DNA of 64,000 nucleotides from CAWBJO01 sp963789175 (GCA_963789175.1 CAWBJO010000006.1:62001-126000), one strand, 5' to 3'. Positions 7,639-17,036 are shown, counted from the stretch's first letter. Notes: a model not told the origin generated them from the sequence alone. Program-made: numbers and translations.

Positions 7639-9787
7639 ACTCGGCGATGAGGGCGGCCATGTTCACGGCGCTCGATGCACAGGAGTGGCTCGGGCGCCGC
7701 TCGATCGAGGCGAAGTCGATGTTCTTGGCGCTCGAGCCGCGCAGCAGATCCGCCGTCATGCCGCGCATGGAGGAAGGCTCCAATCGCGACCGGTAGACAT
7801 GGGTGTTCTGCAGCACCTTCTGAACGTAGTGGCGCGTCTCGGTGAACGGTATGGATTCCACCCAGTCGATGGGATCGATCCCCTTGCCGCGCGGATCGCC
7901 GTAGCGCGCAATCCACTCGAAGGAGCGGCGCGGTCCGGCGTTGTAGGCAACGAGAGTCAGGATGTAGGAGCCGCGGAAATCGGAGACGAGATCGCCGAGA
8001 TGAGCAGCGCCGAGCTTGGCATTGTAGGCAGGATCGGCGGTAAGCAGCGCCGCCTTGTAGGGAACCTTGTACTGCTTGGTGATGAGCTTCGCCGTGCCCG
8101 GCATAAGCTGCATCAGGCCGCGGGCGCCGGCGTGGCTGCCGGCGCGGGCGTTGAACTCGCTCTCCTGGCGGACGAGGCCGTAGACGAAGGCCCTTTCGAC
8201 ACGCGGTCCCATCGGCTTCCAGGACGGCATGGCGCGAATGGGATAGCCCCATTGATCGATGTCGAACCCGTAGGACGCGGCGGCCTTGGCCAGGCGAACA
8301 GCCATGAACGGACCGCCATCGTCGGAGACGATCGACGCGGCGGCTGCCAATTCCTCTTCGCTCTTGAATTTCTGGGCGATGGGCCACAGGAACAAGCCCA
8401 TCTCGCCGTGACGGCCGCCGCGCCCGAGGATGCGGAAGGCGCGGATGAGCTCGTCCCTGGCGACGCGGGCGCGCTGGGCGGCGGTCGGCGTGATTTCGGG
8501 AATGTGGATGGGCGTCTTGCCTAGACCGAGGGCATCGCGGGCGAGGGCGCCATAGTAGACGGTGGGGACCTTGGCGGCGTCGGTGTAGGCGGTGGTGGCG
8601 CGCTCCGACTGCCCGGTCGCAGCGAACGTCCGTCCCATCCAGTACTTCGCCCGGGACCTATCGGTCCGCGTCGTTGCGATCGTCGCCATCTTGCTGAAGT
8701 GGGCGATGGCGGCGTCCGGATCCTTGAGGAAGCGCAACGCGATCCACCCAGCCAGGAACTCGCCTTCGACCGCGTTCGGCCCGGCTCCGAAACCGTGGGC
8801 CGCGGCGAGCCGGTAGGCGGTGGTCCAATGCTTCTTGCGCTTGGGAGTGAGAAGATCGCGGGCGATCAGCCGCCGTTCGGTCCAGACCTCTTCGGCACCG
8901 TAGCTGCGCGCCGCGGAGGGCATCTTGGAGAGAACGGATGCGGCATCGATGTCCTTCTCGGCCTTGCGATAGTAACGGGCGAGGGCATATTGCACGGCCG
9001 GCTCGCTGCGCATGGCCGATGGCAGGGCATTCACGGCTTTGACACCGCCGGCATGGTTGCGCAGAAGAAGCTGGGCGGCGTTGGCCGCGAGCTGATAATC
9101 GCGCGGCAGCCGCTTCGAGACGCGAACCGCAGCGTTGCTCTCCTGCAGGACGATCTTCGTCCACAAGCGCGCCTTGTGATCGGCCACCGTCAGAAGGGAA
9201 CCGAACTCGCCGGTGATGCGACTTTCGGCGCCCGGGTCGGCCTCGGCGGCGCGCCAGGCTTTCGCGACCCAGCCCTGCGCCTCGCCGCGGTTGCCGTGGG
9301 AGAGATTGGCACGGGCGAGCGCCAGCATCCCCTGCGGCGTCTCCGGTTTGCGCGCGGCAAAGTGGGAAAGCACGGTGTCGGGCGCGCGACGCTCTTCATA
9401 GAGGGCGCGCTCGGCGTTCTGCGCCATGATGGATGCCGACGGCCAAGACGGATTGGCCGACAGAAACGCCATGATCCGGTCGTATCCGGCCTTGTAGCCG
9501 CTGTCGCGCAAATTGAGCCAGGTGACGAGCTTGACGGCGACCGGGTCGCCGGAATCCTTCGCGTACTTCCGAGCCTTGTCGAAGTTGCCTTTGCCCGCCC
9601 ACTCGACGGCCTTCGACACCAGGTCGTTGGCATGGCGCGCGCTCGCCTTCTCGCCGAACGTATCGTCGACGCGCGGCTCGCGATCTTCCGCCGCCAGCGC
9701 AATGCGCGGCGCAAAGGGAGCGCCAAGCAGCAGCGAGATCGTCAGTGCGGCCGCAGAGACGGCCGCGAGGCGGCAACCAAATGCCAT
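7631..9787 (-). CDS. slt: Soluble lytic murein transglycosylase
   Basis: 718 residues. An N-terminal signal (to about residue 34) exports it. A long alpha-helical superhelix with tetratricopeptide-like repeats fills most of the protein, and a Slt catalytic domain lies near the C-terminus. The catalytic Glu is in QESEFNARAGSHAGARGLMQ, and AYNAGPRR is a further family motif. It cleaves the MurNAc-GlcNAc bond of peptidoglycan to make 1,6-anhydro products. ATG at 9787 is preferred over the adjacent TTG because AGGGA lies eight bases upstream. It is divergent from dapA and overlaps the hydrolase gene at its 3' end. Confidence 0.93.
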   Translation of the reverse strand: MAFGCRLAAVSAAALTISLLLGAPFAPRIALAAEDREPRVDDTFGEKASARHANDLVSKAVEWAGKGNFDKARKYAKDSGDPVAVKLVTWLNLRDSGYKAGYDRIMAFLSANPSWPSASIMAQNAERALYEERRAPDTVLSHFAARKPETPQGMLALARANLSHGNRGEAQGWVAKAWRAAEADPGAESRITGEFGSLLTVADHKARLWTKIVLQESNAAVRVSKRLPRDYQLAANAAQLLLRNHAGGVKAVNALPSAMRSEPAVQYALARYYRKAEKDIDAASVLSKMPSAARSYGAEEVWTERRLIARDLLTPKRKKHWTTAYRLAAAHGFGAGPNAVEGEFLAGWIALRFLKDPDAAIAHFSKMATIATTRTDRSRAKYWMGRTFAATGQSERATTAYTDAAKVPTVYYGALARDALGLGKTPIHIPEITPTAAQRARVARDELIRAFRILGRGGRHGEMGLFLWPIAQKFKSEEELAAAASIVSDDGGPFMAVRLAKAAASYGFDIDQWGYPIRAMPSWKPMGPRVERAFVYGLVRQESEFNARAGSHAGARGLMQLMPGTAKLITKQYKVPYKAALLTADPAYNAKLGAAHLGDLVSDFRGSYILTLVAYNAGPRRSFEWIARYGDPRGKGIDPIDWVESIPFTETRHYVQKVLQNTHVYRSRLEPSSMRGMTADLLRGSSAKNIDFASIERRPSHSCASSAVNMAALIAECD

Positions 9788-9921
9788 CAATTCATCCCTA
9801 CGTGCCGTCTACGTACCGCGCCATCCAGCGCCTTGAAATCAAAGAGAACTCAGCGTCCCGCCTGCCCAACGCCGCACGGGAGTGTGTACAGGTCCTTTGC
9901 CACATGCAACCCCTCACTGCC

Positions 9922-9950
9922 TTGCTGGTTGGTACGCATCCGTTTATGGT
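9922..9950 (+). promoter_or_regulatory. Candidate sigma70-type promoter of dapA-smpB
   Basis: TTGCTG (9922-9927), 17 bp spacer, TATGGT (9945-9950), leaving a leader of about 70 bases before the dapA GTG. It lies in the 239 bp divergent gap between slt and dapA. Confidence 0.5.
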
Positions 9951-10026
9951 GACTTAAGGGAGGCCTGCCCTGCGGCACAAGGCTAGGGCGGCATGGTTTC
10001 CAAATAGTTAGCGGGAGCGAAAAACC

Positions 10027-10908
10027 GTGCAAATCAAAGGCTCAATTACCGCCTTGATCACGCCGTTGGCGGCAGGAAAGCTCGATGAGCAGGCGTTTCA
10101 GAAGCTAATTGCCTGGCAGATCAAGGAGGGAACGCACGCCATCGTGCCCGTCGGGACCACGGGCGAATCACCAACATTGACGGAGGCCGAGCACAAGCGC
10201 GTCGTCGAACTCGCGGTCGAGGCATCGGGGGGCAAGATTCCGGTCATTGCCGGAACGGGCTCCAACAACACCGCCGAAGCACTGGAATACACACGGCATG
10301 CCAAGTCCGCCGGCGCGGACGCCGCGCTGATCGTGGTGCCGTACTACAACAAGCCCACGCAGGACGGGCTCTACGCCCACTTCAAGACGATCGCCGACGC
10401 CGTCGACATTCCGATCTTCATCTACAACGTGCCCGGACGGACGGTTGCGAGCATCGCTCCGGAAACCGTCGCCCGCCTCGCCAAGGATTGCCCGAACATC
10501 ATCGGAACCAAGGACGCCACGGCGGACCTGACGCGGCCGTCGAAGCAGCGCATGCTGTCGGGAGAGAAGTTCATCCAGCTATCGGGAGAGGACGCGACCG
10601 CGCTCGGCTTCAATGCGCATGGCGGCGTCGGATGCATCTCGGTCACCGCGAACGTCGCGCCGCGCCTGTGCGCGGAGTTCCAGGAAGCGACGCTCGAGGG
10701 GAATTACACCAAGGCCGTCAAGATCCAGGACCGGCTGATGCCTCTCCACGTTGCGCTGTTCGTCGAGACGAGCCCGGCTCCGGTCAAGTATGCAGTCAGT
10801 CTGCTCGGACACTGCAAACCGGACGTCCGCCTACCGCTCGTAGAGGCGACGGAGGGATGCCGCAAGATCGTTCGCGATGCGATGGTGCATGCGGGCCTCC
10901 TGAACTGA
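10027..10908 (+). CDS. dapA: 4-hydroxy-tetrahydrodipicolinate synthase
   Basis: 293 residues, a normal length. It condenses pyruvate with aspartate semialdehyde, the first committed step to diaminopimelate and lysine. The TIM-barrel Schiff-base Lys162 is in IIGTKDAT, Tyr133 in FIYNVPGRT, and the Thr pair is in PVGTTGESPT. The start codon is GTG, supported by GGGAG ten bases upstream and by the family N-terminus (IKGSITALITPL). smpB begins 10 bases downstream, an arrangement common in alphaproteobacteria. Confidence 0.97.
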   Translation: MQIKGSITALITPLAAGKLDEQAFQKLIAWQIKEGTHAIVPVGTTGESPTLTEAEHKRVVELAVEASGGKIPVIAGTGSNNTAEALEYTRHAKSAGADAALIVVPYYNKPTQDGLYAHFKTIADAVDIPIFIYNVPGRTVASIAPETVARLAKDCPNIIGTKDATADLTRPSKQRMLSGEKFIQLSGEDATALGFNAHGGVGCISVTANVAPRLCAEFQEATLEGNYTKAVKIQDRLMPLHVALFVETSPAPVKYAVSLLGHCKPDVRLPLVEATEGCRKIVRDAMVHAGLLN

Positions 10909-10918
10909 GATTCTGTCC

Positions 10919-11440
10919 ATGGCAAAGAAAGTCGGTGCGGCGGGAGCCAGGCGCCCGCCGGTCAAATCGGCGCGGACCGAAGAAAAGAATCAGAAGCTCA
11001 TCGCCGACAATCGCCGGGCGCGCTTCGATTACGAGATCATCGACACCTACGAAGCCGGCATCGCCCTGCTGGGGCCGGAAGTGAAGTCGCTTCGCGCCGG
11101 GCGAACCAATCTCGGCGACTCCTACGCCGTGGTGCGCGGCAGCGAGCTCTTCCTCGTCAATGCCTACATTCCCGAATACCGCGAGGCCAACCGGTTCAAT
11201 CACGAGACCCGGCGGCCGCGAAAGCTCCTGCTGCACCGGCGCGAAATCGACAAGCTGTCGCAGGCGATCACGCGCGAGGGGCTCACCATCGTGCCGCTCA
11301 AGCTCTACTTCAATCCGAAAGGGCGGGCGAAGGTCGATCTCGCGCTGGCGCGCGGCCGAAAGGCGCAAGACAAGCGTCAGGTGAAGAAGGAACGCGACTG
11401 GCAGCGCGACCGGCAGCGTCTCCTGCGCGATCGGGGCTAG
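10919..11440 (+). CDS. smpB: SsrA-binding protein SmpB
   Basis: 173 residues. It binds tmRNA and brings it to stalled ribosomes for trans-translation. Family signatures are NRRARFDYEI, GIALLGPEVKSLRAG and the basic C-terminal tail (DKRQVKKERDWQRDRQR), which enters the mRNA channel. The N-terminal extension is slightly longer and more basic than in enterobacteria. It probably shares the dapA transcript. Confidence 0.97.
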   Translation: MAKKVGAAGARRPPVKSARTEEKNQKLIADNRRARFDYEIIDTYEAGIALLGPEVKSLRAGRTNLGDSYAVVRGSELFLVNAYIPEYREANRFNHETRRPRKLLLHRREIDKLSQAITREGLTIVPLKLYFNPKGRAKVDLALARGRKAQDKRQVKKERDWQRDRQRLLRDRG

Positions 11441-11455
11441 GAGCTTCGCCGCATC

Positions 11456-12097
11456 TCAGGATCGCAGCTCCGCCGCGACTGCGGCAATGACGGAGCGGAA
11501 CATGTCCGGCGTGAGCACGCCCGTGTTGGTGTTATAGCGCGAGCAGTGATAACTGTCGAAAAGCGCAAAGCTGCCCAGCAAATGGCGCGCGCCGTGGGCG
11601 AAGGGAAAGCTGGCGCGCCGTACCTTCATGGAGAGCAACACTGCTTCGTGGGCTATGCGCCCCAGAGCCAGGACCGCACGCACGTGCCCGCTCGCCGACA
11701 ATCGGGCCTCGAGGAAGCGATTGCAGGTCTTGATCTCGGCGGGAACGGGCTTGTTCTCGGGAGGCACGCAGCGCACGGCATTGGCGATCAGCGTATCGCG
11801 CAGCACGAGGCCATCGTCGGGACGTTCGCGATACTCGCCGGTCGCCAACCCATATTCGCGAAGCGTCTCGTAGAGCAGCACGCCGGCATAGTCGCCGGTG
11901 AACGGACGTCCGGTCCGGTTCGCGCCCTTCAGCCCCGGCGCCAGGCCGACGATGACGAGGCAAGCGGCCTCGTCGCCGAAGGTGGGGACCGGTGCGTTGA
12001 ACCAGTCGGGATGAAGATTCCGCTGTTCCATGCGGAACCCGACGAGCCGGGGGCAAAGCGGACAGTTGCGGTCCGGTTCTGGCGCCGCCGTTGCCAT
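11456..12097 (-). CDS. Uracil-DNA glycosylase, family 5 (UDGb) type
   Basis: 213 residues. It removes deaminated bases from DNA. Iron-sulfur cluster Cys residues begin with CPLC (Cys12, Cys15). GLAPGLKGANRTGRPF is motif A, NAVRCVPPENKPVP carries another cluster Cys, and SYHCSRYNTNTGVLT is the C-terminal motif. Motif A lacks the polar catalytic residue of family 1 or 4 enzymes, which fits family 5. The gene ends 16 bases after smpB on the other strand and follows the NYN gene with an 11-base gap, so the two are likely cotranscribed. Confidence 0.88.
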   Translation of the reverse strand: MATAAPEPDRNCPLCPRLVGFRMEQRNLHPDWFNAPVPTFGDEAACLVIVGLAPGLKGANRTGRPFTGDYAGVLLYETLREYGLATGEYRERPDDGLVLRDTLIANAVRCVPPENKPVPAEIKTCNRFLEARLSASGHVRAVLALGRIAHEAVLLSMKVRRASFPFAHGARHLLGSFALFDSYHCSRYNTNTGVLTPDMFRSVIAAVAAELRS

Positions 12098-12108
12098 CGG
12101 CTCGAAGT

Positions 12109-12729
12109 TCAGATGTTGGCGAACTCGTCGAAGTCGTCGCCCTGCGCCTGCGCTTGAGGAGCGGGAGCGGCCCGCTCGACGCGCCGATTCTCGCGCTCGC
12201 CGGGATCACGGCCGATCTCGGACTTGAGATCGAGGATGTCGATGAACTGATCGGCCTGGCGACGCAGATCGTCCGCGACCATGGGCGGCCGGGTGTTCAG
12301 CGTCGAAATGACGCTGACCTTGCGGCCCTTCGCCTGGACGGCCTCGACGAGGGAGCGGAAATCTCCATCGCCGGAGAAGAGCACGATGTGGTCGAGATTT
12401 TCGGAGAGCTTCATCATGTCCACCGCGATCTCGATGTCCATGTTGCCCTTGATCTTGCGCCGGCCCAGCGAGTCGGTGAATTCCCGTGCAGGTTTAGTCA
12501 CGACCGTGAAGCCATTGTAGTCCAGCCAGTCGATCAACGGGCGGACGGGCGAGTACTCGGCGTCTTCCATCAGCGCCGTGTAGTAGATTGCCCGCACCAG
12601 CCGCGAGCGCTTGCGGAACCAGCCGAGCAGGCGCCGATAGTCGATGTCGAATGCGAGCGATTTTGCGGTGGCGTATAGGTTGGAACCGTCAATGAACAAA
12701 GCAACGCGTTCGTCGGGATAGAAATGCAT
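12109..12729 (-). CDS. NYN domain (LabA/DUF88-like) putative nuclease
   Basis: 206 residues. PIN-like NYN fold with the acidic residues expected for metal binding: FIDGSNLY near the N-terminus, KGNMDIEIAVDMM in the middle and LFSGDGDFRSLV later. Such proteins are predicted RNases; the target is unknown. A Pro/Ala/Gln-rich acidic tail follows the domain. ATG at 12729 is chosen over one 54 bases upstream because GAGGAG lies eight bases before it and because the conserved domain begins immediately after. It is divergent from folK. Confidence 0.88.
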   Translation of the reverse strand: MHFYPDERVALFIDGSNLYATAKSLAFDIDYRRLLGWFRKRSRLVRAIYYTALMEDAEYSPVRPLIDWLDYNGFTVVTKPAREFTDSLGRRKIKGNMDIEIAVDMMKLSENLDHIVLFSGDGDFRSLVEAVQAKGRKVSVISTLNTRPPMVADDLRRQADQFIDILDLKSEIGRDPGERENRRVERAAPAPQAQAQGDDFDEFANI

Positions 12730-12865
12730 CTGCAATCTCCTCAAAAATCTGCTTTCGTCAGGACAAAGAGTGTTCGAGACCAAACTTCAAGACAGCATTG
12801 AGACCTCTTAAGATCGAGCCGACACTACCCTCAGTGCCTCTAGTCATCAATAAATCGGACGTTGC

Positions 12866-13357
12866 ATGATCCTTATCGGCATTGGAAGCAATATCGACGG
12901 ACCCTGGGGAACGCCGCGCGACACGCTTGCCAAAGCGATCGCGCAACTCGACGACCCTCCTTGCAAGATCGTCGAGACATCATCTGTCCTGGAAACGACA
13001 CCTTTTGGCAATCCGGATCAGCCGAATTTTCTGAATGCAGTGACGCGAATCGAAACCGAAGTTGACCCCAAGGAATTGTTGCTTCACCTGCAGGACATCG
13101 AACGCTCCGCAGGCCGCCGGCGCGGCGAGAAGTGGGGACCGCGGACTCTCGATCTCGACATACTCGACTATCGAGGACTCATCCGTTCGGCTCCGCCACC
13201 CGTGCTTCCCCATCCCGGCATCCCGGAGCGCGCCTTCGTCCTCGGGCCGATCGCCGAGATCGCTCCGGCGTGGCGTCATCCCATCCTCAAGGCCACCGCC
13301 CGCGAGCTCCTCGATCGGCTCGACGGCTCGGCAGGGGGAGCAACGGTGACGCGCTAG
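12866..13357 (+). CDS. folK: 2-amino-4-hydroxy-6-hydroxymethyldihydropteridine pyrophosphokinase
   Basis: 163 residues, full length for HPPK. It transfers pyrophosphate from ATP to 6-hydroxymethyl-dihydropterin in folate synthesis. Signatures are the N-terminal GIGSN, the GRRRGEKWGPRTLDLDIL motif with its Mg-binding Asp pair, and LPHPGIPERAFVL. It stands alone without folP or folB next to it. Its end overlaps the stop of the convergent cyclic-nucleotide sensor gene by four bases. Confidence 0.95.
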   Translation: MILIGIGSNIDGPWGTPRDTLAKAIAQLDDPPCKIVETSSVLETTPFGNPDQPNFLNAVTRIETEVDPKELLLHLQDIERSAGRRRGEKWGPRTLDLDILDYRGLIRSAPPPVLPHPGIPERAFVLGPIAEIAPAWRHPILKATARELLDRLDGSAGGATVTR

Positions 13358-14004
13358 GACGCGGCGAGCTTGGTCGCAAGATCGACGTTGAAGCGGCTCT
13401 CGAGCGCAACACCGAGTGAGGAGCCTTCTGCCAGAAGCTCCATGAGCGCGTCCGCCGGCCATTCTACATACCGCGCACCCGACTTCACGGTCACGGTCGC
13501 AGAGGCAGCGCGCTTCAGGAGAAATCCGATCTCGCCGATGAACGCCTCGGGATCGACGGAGAAGCTTCGGCCGCCCTTGGCAACTTCGATCGAACCCTCG
13601 ATCACGTAGTAGAGGCGATCCACCGGCTCGCCCTCTCGCGTCAGCACAATGTCGTTCCTGGCGGTCGACCAGCGGGCAAGCTTCATGAGCCTGCGGAACT
13701 GACCGGGCGTCAGGCCGGGGAAGGAGGCGTAGAACCGCTTCTCGTCCTGCCGCATGGCGTAGGAGGCGCGGTCGAGCACGATACGGGCCATCATGAAGAC
13801 GTTGGCCAGCACCATGGCGGTGCTCCAGGCCATCGCGTCCCAGAGCGGGGTCGCGGGGATGATGGCGTAGTAGACGATGTAGAGGATCGTGCTCACGAGC
13901 AGGAGGGCGCGAAGCTGCAGCTGATCCCTGCTGAACATGGCGGCCACGGTGAGGAGGGCGGCCACATGGACGAGGCCATCCCTGGCCAATTCGAGAAGAG
14001 ACAT
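13354..14004 (-). CDS. Membrane-anchored cyclic-nucleotide-binding protein, Popeye-like layout
   Basis: 216 residues from ATG 14004; a longer start at 14073 is possible. The N-terminal third has three hydrophobic helices (VHVAALLTVAAMF, ALLLVSTILYIVYYAII, AMVLANVFMMARIVL). The rest is a cyclic-nucleotide-binding fold with YYVIEGSIEVAKGGR and a phosphate-binding cassette FIGEIGFL followed by KRAASATV, including the usual Glu and Arg. Three membrane helices followed by a cNMP domain is the layout of Popeye-domain proteins. There is no DNA-binding or catalytic domain, so it is likely a sensor or scaffold whose partner is unknown. No cyclase lies nearby. It sits between folK and rpoZ on the opposite strand. 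Confidence 0.75.
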   Translation of the reverse strand: MSLLELARDGLVHVAALLTVAAMFSRDQLQLRALLLVSTILYIVYYAIIPATPLWDAMAWSTAMVLANVFMMARIVLDRASYAMRQDEKRFYASFPGLTPGQFRRLMKLARWSTARNDIVLTREGEPVDRLYYVIEGSIEVAKGGRSFSVDPEAFIGEIGFLLKRAASATVTVKSGARYVEWPADALMELLAEGSSLGVALESRFNVDLATKLAAS

Positions 14005-14139
14005 GGTGAAATCCCGCTGGGTTGGAATCAGGCGCCCGGAAAGGCATCCGATGGGGCCGCGAGGTATCGACACTCGCGTGATCCGGCCCTGAACGGCCCG
14101 TTCATCGGCGGTTCAGGCCAGGCCCAGGTTCGGCTTGCA

Positions 14140-14174
14140 TTTCGGGGCTCCAGCCCCTAAACAGAGCCCCGAAA
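14140..14174. other. Perfect 11 bp inverted repeat in the rpoZ upstream region
   Basis: TTTCGGGGCTC (14140-14150) and GAGCCCCGAAA (14164-14174) around a 13-base loop, with no T run on either strand. It ends 41 bases before rpoZ and may be a leader stem or an operator. Confidence 0.5.
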
Positions 14175-14215
14175 TCAACCAATTCCGATCTGAGCCAATT
14201 TTAGGAGACGGCAGC

Positions 14216-14626
14216 ATGGCGCGCGTCACAGTCGAAGATTGCATCGACAAGATTCCGAACCGTTTCGAGCTCGTCCTACTTTCCGCCCACCGGGCCCGCA
14301 TGGTGGCGCAGGGCGCGCCCCTGACCGTCGACCGCGACAAGGACAAGAACCCGGTCGTCGCGCTACGGGAGATCGCGGACGAGGCCATCAACAAGGACGA
14401 CCTCCGGGAAGCCTACATCCACTCCATGCAGAAGCAGGTCGAGGTGGACGAGCCGGAGACGAGCGAAGTCCCCCTGATGATCCCGGCGGGAGACACGCCG
14501 GTGGCGGCGCCGTCCGCAGAGGTCGACGAAGCGGACATGGACCGGATGACCGAGGAGGACCTGCTCCGGGGCCTCGAGGGCCTGCCTCCGGCCGAAAGCC
14601 CGGGCAGCCAGCGATCCGGCTATTAA
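14216..14626 (+). CDS. rpoZ: RNA polymerase omega subunit
   Basis: 136 residues. Omega helps assemble RNA polymerase and forms part of a (p)ppGpp site. The conserved start MARVTVEDCIDKIPNRFELV is followed by AHRARM and NPVVALREIA. AGGAG lies seven bases upstream of the chosen ATG. An acidic alphaproteobacterial C-terminal extension follows. The next gene is the (p)ppGpp synthetase/hydrolase, a common pairing. Confidence 0.96.
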   Translation: MARVTVEDCIDKIPNRFELVLLSAHRARMVAQGAPLTVDRDKDKNPVVALREIADEAINKDDLREAYIHSMQKQVEVDEPETSEVPLMIPAGDTPVAAPSAEVDEADMDRMTEEDLLRGLEGLPPAESPGSQRSGY

Positions 14627-14646
14627 CTTCTCCACAGCTTCGTTCA

Positions 14647-14682
14647 GGCCAGTTTCAATACGGGGCATTCTGGCCATTTTTT
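14647..14682 (+). terminator. Possible terminator between rpoZ and rsh
   Basis: GGCCAG (14647-14652) and CTGGCC (14670-14675) with a 17-base loop, followed by TTTTTT. The stem is short, so partial readthrough into rsh is likely. Confidence 0.5.
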
Positions 14683-14743
14683 GTTGAGCAGTTTTCCTGC
14701 ATTATGTCCGAGGGGTTAGGCCAAATGCCTTTCCCGAACGGAG

Positions 14744-16912
14744 ATGCGACACTATGAGCTGGTCGAGAAGGTAACCAGCTACGACAAGGACGCGGATGAA
14801 AACCTTCTGAACCGCGCCTACGTCTACGCCATGAAGGCCCACGGGTCGCAGACCCGGGCCTCGGGCGATCCCTATTTTTCGCATCCGCTCGAAGTTGCCG
14901 CGATCCTGACCGACCTCAAGCTCGACGACGCCACGATCGTCGCCGCCCTCCTGCACGACGTCGTCGAGGACACGGAGACGACGCACCAGGAGATCGAGGA
15001 GCTGTTCGGCAAGGAGATCGCCGCCCTCGTCGAAGGCCTGACCAAGATCCGCCGATTGGACCTCGTCACCAAGGAGGCCGCCCAGGCCGAGAACCTGCGC
15101 AAGCTGCTTCTCGCCATGGCCAAGGACATCCGCGTCCTGCTCATCAAGCTCGCGGACCGGCTCCACAACATGCGCACCCTGCATCACATGGCGTCCGACA
15201 AGCGCCAGCGCATCGCCCAGGAAACCCTCGACCTCTATGCGCCGCTCTCGGGACGCATGGGCATGCAGAACATGCGCGACGAGCTCGAGGACATCGCCTT
15301 CAAGGTCCTCAACCCCGATGCGCACAAGACGATCGTGAACCGGCTCAAGAAGCTTCACGAGGAATCGGGAGACGTGCTGCGCGAGATCGAGGATGCGTTG
15401 CAGACCAAACTCGCCGAGAACAACGTGCGGGCCTTCGTCCAGGGACGGGAAAAGCGGCCCTATTCCATCTGGCGAAAGATGGAGAAAAAGCACCTCTCCC
15501 TGGGCCAGCTGTCGGACATCTTCGGGTTCCGCGTGATTCTCGATACGGTCGAGGAGTGCTACCGGGCGCTCGGCACGGTGCACCAGACGTGGCGGATGGT
15601 GCCGGGCCGGTTCAAGGACTACATCTCCAACCCCAAGCAGAACGACTACCGCTCCATCCATACGACCGTGATCGGTCCGCATCACATGCGGGTCGAGATG
15701 CAGATCCGGACCCACGCCATGCACGAGGTTGCGGAGCGGGGCATCGCCGCGCACGCGTTCTACCGCGACATTCTCAACGCCGAGAAGGCCGCCACGGGAG
15801 CGCGGCCGCCGCTCGACGAATCGAACGCCTACCGGTGGCTTCGCCATCTCGTGGAGATGCTGTCGGAAGGCGACAGCCCGAAGGAGTTCCTGGAGCACAC
15901 CAAGCTCGAACTCTTCCACGACCAGGTCTTCTGCTTCACCCCGAAGGGTGCCCTGATCGCGCTGCCCAAAGGCGCGACGCCGATCGATTTCGCCTACGCA
16001 GTTCACACCAAGCTCGGCGACAGCTGCGTCGGATGCCGCATCAACGGCCGCCATGCCTCGCTCATGAGCGAACTCGACAATGGCGACGAGGTCGAGATCA
16101 TCCGGTCGAAGGCCCAGGTGCCGCCTGCGGCATGGGAGGGGATCGCGGTGACTGGCAAGGCGCGCTCGGCGATCCGGCGCGCCACCCGCAACGCCATGCG
16201 CAGCCAGTATGCCGGGCTCGGGCGCGAAATCCTCGGGCGCATGCTGGCGCGCGTCGGCAAGACGTTCGTGGAGAAGGACCTGATCGAGGCGATCCCGCGG
16301 CTCGGCATCAAGATCAAGGACGACGCGCTGGCGGCGGTCGGACGCGGCGAGCTGGCGGCGGTCGACGTTCTCCGAGCCATGGACATCGAGGTCGAAGACA
16401 AGGGAGCGCGGCGGCCGAAAGCGGCGCCGGCGCGGAAGAAGGGGCGAACGCAGAAGGACCGTCCCTCCATCGCGGTCCGCGGCCTCAACAAGAACCTCCC
16501 CATTCGCATGGCACCCGAGACCGGTGCGGTTCCCGGCGACCGGATCGTCGGCATCCTGACGCCGGGCGAGGGCATCACGGTCTATCCGATCTTCGCGCGG
16601 GCGCTGCAGGCATTCGACGACCAGCCGGACCGGTGGGTCGACCTCACCTGGGACACGAACGAAGACATGGACCGCTATCCCTCGCGCATCGCCGTCAAGA
16701 TCCACAACGAGGTGGGCGCGCTCGCCCAGGTTGCCCAGACGATCGGCGAGCTCGACGGCAACATCGACCAGCTGCAGATGCAGACGCGGGCGCGCGACTT
16801 CTACGACCTCGACATCGTGCTCGAAGTGAGAGATCTCAAGCATCTCAATACGATCATGAATGCATTGAGGAAAAAGCCCCTGGTCAGCGGCATCAGCCGA
16901 GTCACGGGCTGA
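14744..16912 (+). CDS. rsh: Bifunctional (p)ppGpp synthetase/hydrolase (RelA/SpoT homologue)
   Basis: 722 residues, typical for the single long Rsh of alphaproteobacteria. Domains in order: HD hydrolase (about residues 45-150, with FSHPLEVAAIL and ALLHDVVEDT), synthetase (about 240-350, with RKRPYSIWRKMEKK-type segment and DIFGFRVIL), TGS (about 400-460, TPKGALIALPKGATPIDFAYAVH), a linker, and ACT at the end (YPSRIAVKIHNEVGALAQVA). The intact HD motif indicates that hydrolase activity is kept. The long open antisense frame across it is a codon-bias shadow. Confidence 0.95.
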   Translation: MRHYELVEKVTSYDKDADENLLNRAYVYAMKAHGSQTRASGDPYFSHPLEVAAILTDLKLDDATIVAALLHDVVEDTETTHQEIEELFGKEIAALVEGLTKIRRLDLVTKEAAQAENLRKLLLAMAKDIRVLLIKLADRLHNMRTLHHMASDKRQRIAQETLDLYAPLSGRMGMQNMRDELEDIAFKVLNPDAHKTIVNRLKKLHEESGDVLREIEDALQTKLAENNVRAFVQGREKRPYSIWRKMEKKHLSLGQLSDIFGFRVILDTVEECYRALGTVHQTWRMVPGRFKDYISNPKQNDYRSIHTTVIGPHHMRVEMQIRTHAMHEVAERGIAAHAFYRDILNAEKAATGARPPLDESNAYRWLRHLVEMLSEGDSPKEFLEHTKLELFHDQVFCFTPKGALIALPKGATPIDFAYAVHTKLGDSCVGCRINGRHASLMSELDNGDEVEIIRSKAQVPPAAWEGIAVTGKARSAIRRATRNAMRSQYAGLGREILGRMLARVGKTFVEKDLIEAIPRLGIKIKDDALAAVGRGELAAVDVLRAMDIEVEDKGARRPKAAPARKKGRTQKDRPSIAVRGLNKNLPIRMAPETGAVPGDRIVGILTPGEGITVYPIFARALQAFDDQPDRWVDLTWDTNEDMDRYPSRIAVKIHNEVGALAQVAQTIGELDGNIDQLQMQTRARDFYDLDIVLEVRDLKHLNTIMNALRKKPLVSGISRVTG

Positions 16913-16975
16913 CGAGGCGGAAGCCCACTTACGCAAAATTAACTGCCCGGCCGCATCGATCGCAGAGCATATTGG

Positions 16976-17004
16976 TTGCCTTGAGGTCTTCCGGTCCCTA
17001 ACTA
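16976..17004 (+). promoter_or_regulatory. Candidate promoter of the DUF2062-acpS-lepB-rnc-era-recO block
   Basis: TTGCCT (16976-16981), 17 bp spacer, TAACTA (16999-17004), 32 bases before the DUF2062 start. Confidence 0.45.
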
Positions 17005-17036
17005 GAAAACGTTCGCCCCTGCAGACGGCCTCGTAG

